Below are positions 4,519 to 6,062 of a stretch of DNA of 6,062 nucleotides, in pieces (position 1 is the stretch's first letter; each line of letters opens with the position of its first letter). The stretch spans positions 1-6,062 of the forward strand of contig DPPB01000007.1 in NCBI GenBank assembly GCA_003539495.1, written 5' to 3'. The translations under genes and the position numbers were made by a program. The DNA is from Oscillibacter sp. (GTDB lineage Bacteria; Bacillota; Clostridia; Oscillospirales; Oscillospiraceae). A model generated the notes under the pieces. The model had not been told where the DNA came from. It ran no database searches and was given only the letters and a program-made list of their open reading frames with translations.

Positions 4519-5801
4519 GAGACATCGGAACAACAATTTCCGGCATGACCGGCCGGGGCAGTATCAGGCATAACAATCGAGAGTTTACAGCGGCCAATGT
4601 AGACCGAGAGCGGTCGGCACAGAATGTTGTATTTGTCAATGAGAATCTGAAGCAAGTTTATCACGAGCTGTTTGACGAAGCACTGGAGACTTACAATGCA
4701 GGGAAGAAAAAGACCAGGGATAAGATCCCGGACTACTACAAGCATATCCAGCAGAGCAAGCAGGAGAAGTTATTCCATGAGGCGATCTTCCAGATCGGCA
4801 ATCTGAACGACTGTGGTTGCGGATCAGAGGGCGGTCAGCGGGCAGCCGAGGCACTGACGGAGTTTGCAAAGACTTTTCAGGCGCGTAACCCTCACCTTCG
4901 GGTGTTCAATATGGTGCTGCACATGGACGAGGCCACACCACATCTTCATGTAGACTTTGTGCCGGTAGCTACGGAACAGACCCGTGGGCTGTCTACGAGG
5001 GTATCCATGAAGCAGGCGCTCAAGCAGCAGGGATTTACCGGGCTTGGCCGGAAACAGACCGAGTGGAAAGCTTGGATGGAACGGGAGAAGGACGCTCTGA
5101 CGGAGATCGCCCAGCGGCACGAATTTGAAATCATTTCTCTCGGCAGCAACCGGCGGCACATGGATCTGCCGGAGTATCGGGCGGCGATCCGGGAGGCCGA
5201 GGCCGTGCAGGAGCAGACGGCGGCAGCCACACAGGAACTGACAGACCTGCAGGAGCAGAGAACGGAACTGAAGAGGGAAATCATGTCGCTCTCCGGTGCT
5301 TCTGCGGCGCTGAAGGCCGCAGAACGGGTGCGGGTGGACTTCGATACCATCCGACCAGAAAAAACGCTCACAGGGGCTGTCAAGGGCGTTACGGTGGAGC
5401 AGATCAGGGAACTCAAGGCTGCGGCCATGACCGGCGCTGCGGCGAAGCAGGAAAACGTGGAGCTGAAAAAGGAAAATGCCGCTCTGAGAAAAGACAAGAC
5501 CGAACTTCAAAAGAAGGTTCCGTCTATCAAGGATCGGATGGAAGCTGCGGCAAAACAGAACCAGCTTGAACGCCTCCAGTATGAGAACATGGAGCTGAAG
5601 GAGGCGCTGGAGGAAGAACGGAGCTTTTCCGACCGGTTGCTGGAGGACATCGACCGGGTGCTGGATATGCTGGAGCGGCATCTGCCGAGGCAGCTTCTTC
5701 ACCTCGTCGATAAGGCGAGGGAGCTTCTGCCGGAGCATCAGACATACCGGCAGCAACAGCAGCGGGAGAGAGGCCATTCCTGGGACGATATGAGCCTGTG
5801 A
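4515..5801 (+). CDS. mobV: MobV/Pre-family relaxase (plasmid mobilisation protein)
   Basis: 428 residues. It nicks one strand at oriT, stays joined to the 5' end and pilots the strand into the recipient using another element's conjugation machinery. The MobV motifs are in order: HNNR at 19-22 (H19 or its neighbourhood is the nucleophile in MobM-type enzymes), FVNENL at 40-45 as a variant of motif II, and HMDEATPHLH at 136-145 (H136, H143, H145), the metal-binding triad. The relaxase domain covers about residues 1-200. Residues about 221-270 and 296-390 are long coiled coils (ENVELKKENAALRKDKTEL), probably for dimerisation or contact with the host transfer system. The start is GTG with GGAAAGG at 4504-4510, 4 bases upstream. 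No ATG, GTG or TTG lies between the preceding in-frame stop (4473-4475) and this codon, and the family normally has about 15-20 residues before HNNR. No conjugation genes are present, so the plasmid is mobilisable but not self-transmissible. Confidence 0.93.
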   Translation: MRDIGTTISGMTGRGSIRHNNREFTAANVDRERSAQNVVFVNENLKQVYHELFDEALETYNAGKKKTRDKIPDYYKHIQQSKQEKLFHEAIFQIGNLNDCGCGSEGGQRAAEALTEFAKTFQARNPHLRVFNMVLHMDEATPHLHVDFVPVATEQTRGLSTRVSMKQALKQQGFTGLGRKQTEWKAWMEREKDALTEIAQRHEFEIISLGSNRRHMDLPEYRAAIREAEAVQEQTAAATQELTDLQEQRTELKREIMSLSGASAALKAAERVRVDFDTIRPEKTLTGAVKGVTVEQIRELKAAAMTGAAAKQENVELKKENAALRKDKTELQKKVPSIKDRMEAAAKQNQLERLQYENMELKEALEEERSFSDRLLEDIDRVLDMLERHLPRQLLHLVDKARELLPEHQTYRQQQQRERGHSWDDMSL

Positions 5802-5803
5802 AA

Positions 5804-5848
5804 ATAGCCTGTCCAATGGGCCTTGCAAACGCCTTTCGGACAGGCTAT
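5804..5848 (+). terminator. Hairpin downstream of the relaxase (possible terminator)
   Basis: 5804-5814 pairs perfectly with 5838-5848 (11 bp) around a 23-base loop, starting 3 bases after the relaxase stop. No T-tract follows on the + strand; the - strand reading ends in ATTTTC, a weak one. It may partly end mob transcription. Its loop and right arm contain the promoter described at 5823-5851. Confidence 0.45.
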
Positions 5849-5851
5849 AAT
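5823..5851 (+). promoter_or_regulatory. Candidate promoter of rep, crossing the circle junction
   Basis: TTGCAA (5823-5828), exactly 17 bases, TATAAT (5846-5851). It points rightward, out of the window end and, on the circle, into rep at 131, giving a leader of about 315 bases. It is the best promoter I can find for rep. The -10 overlaps the hairpin right arm, so mob read-through and rep initiation may interfere. Confidence 0.55.
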
Positions 5852-6044
5852 GATAGTCGAAAATAGGGATTTACTGTATTGATAATATATGCCCCCCTAA
5901 GAGCCTTTGGCTCAAACAGACGAGAGAAAGTTTTCTCTCTGAATCGGGAGAAAGTCGGAGAGGAAAAGGGGGTGTGCGGAGGGGTGTGGGAATGTGGTAA
6001 ACCCAACGGGTTTTCCATCATTTCCATGCCCCGGAGCGAGGGGG
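5852..6044 (+). other. Non-coding leader/probable origin region upstream of rep
   Basis: No gene is supported here. Small hairpins follow each other: 5901-5905 with 5909-5913 (gagcc/ggctc), 5922-5929 with 5932-5939 (gagagaaa/tttctctc), and 5999-6004 with 6008-6013 (aaaccc/gggttt, loop AAC). A strongly purine-rich + strand run spans about 5940-5990. The last 7 bases continue the stem formed by 1-10 with 51-60. Its position upstream of rep makes it the default candidate for the replication origin; I see no iterons in it. Confidence 0.45.
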
Positions 6045-6062
6045 AAAGGGGGAGGTGACTTT
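6045..6062. repeat. Terminal direct repeat, right copy (circular overlap)
   Basis: Identical to bases 1-18. The unique circle therefore probably ends at 6044. Confidence 0.8.

Noticed and set aside
4824..5828. 334-codon open frame on the minus strand across the relaxase gene
   Set aside because: Antisense shadow of a GC-rich coiled-coil gene; no signal peptide, motif or ribosome site, and the + strand product has full MobV motifs.
5852..6044. tRNA or small structured RNA gene upstream of rep
   Set aside because: Only short hairpins (5-8 bp) are seen; no cloverleaf, and no terminator-like end.
1..6062. Integrated element bounded by 18-bp attachment repeats
   Set aside because: No integrase, recombinase or transposase is present, and the junction-spanning stem fits a circle better.

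Overview
The window looks like one complete small mobilisable plasmid, about 6,044 bp, from a gut-type Clostridia (Lachnospiraceae/Oscillospiraceae-like Firmicutes) host. The last 18 bases repeat the first 18 exactly. An inverted repeat that is only 10 bp in the linear start grows to 17 bp (one G-T pair) when the tail is joined to the head, so the ends appear to be an arbitrary cut in a circle. Host assignment is inference, from the MobV relaxase type, purine-rich Shine-Dalgarno sites and gene styles. No integrase, transposase, tRNA, rRNA or CRISPR array is visible.

Layout on the circle. (1) A structured GC-rich leader (5852-6044 joined to 1-130) runs into a 497-residue replication protein (131-1624) with archaeo-eukaryotic-primase-like motifs and a C-terminal helix-turn-helix. 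(2) From a strong promoter at 1797-1825, an apparent four-gene + strand operon runs to a perfect 20-bp bidirectional terminator. It comprises a RelB/DinJ antitoxin, a YafQ toxin, a 168-residue HTH plus coiled-coil protein, and a 51-residue two-helix membrane protein (2924-3079) that overlaps its upstream neighbour by ATGA. (3) Convergent to it, on the - strand, is a gene for a 324-residue secreted protein of unknown function with its own promoter. (4) A non-coding block holds two adjoining hairpins (4352-4435), a probable origin of transfer, followed by a promoter and a MobV/Pre relaxase (4515-5801). (5) A hairpin after mob carries a good promoter that points round the circle into rep.

The most unusual signal lies inside the 168-residue gene. 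Ten copies of GCGAAA or ACGAAA in both orientations sit in 141 bp, and they include a 30-bp direct repeat (24/30 identical) whose two copies are read in different frames. That points to selection on DNA rather than protein: an iteron, centromere-like or operator site, possibly bound by the HTH protein that the gene encodes. Together with the toxin-antitoxin pair and the small membrane protein, this block reads as a plasmid stability/segregation module of a type I do not recognise.

Rep and Mob are GC-richer. The stability operon's tail and the secreted-protein gene are visibly AT-richer, consistent with a mosaic backbone-plus-cargo plasmid.
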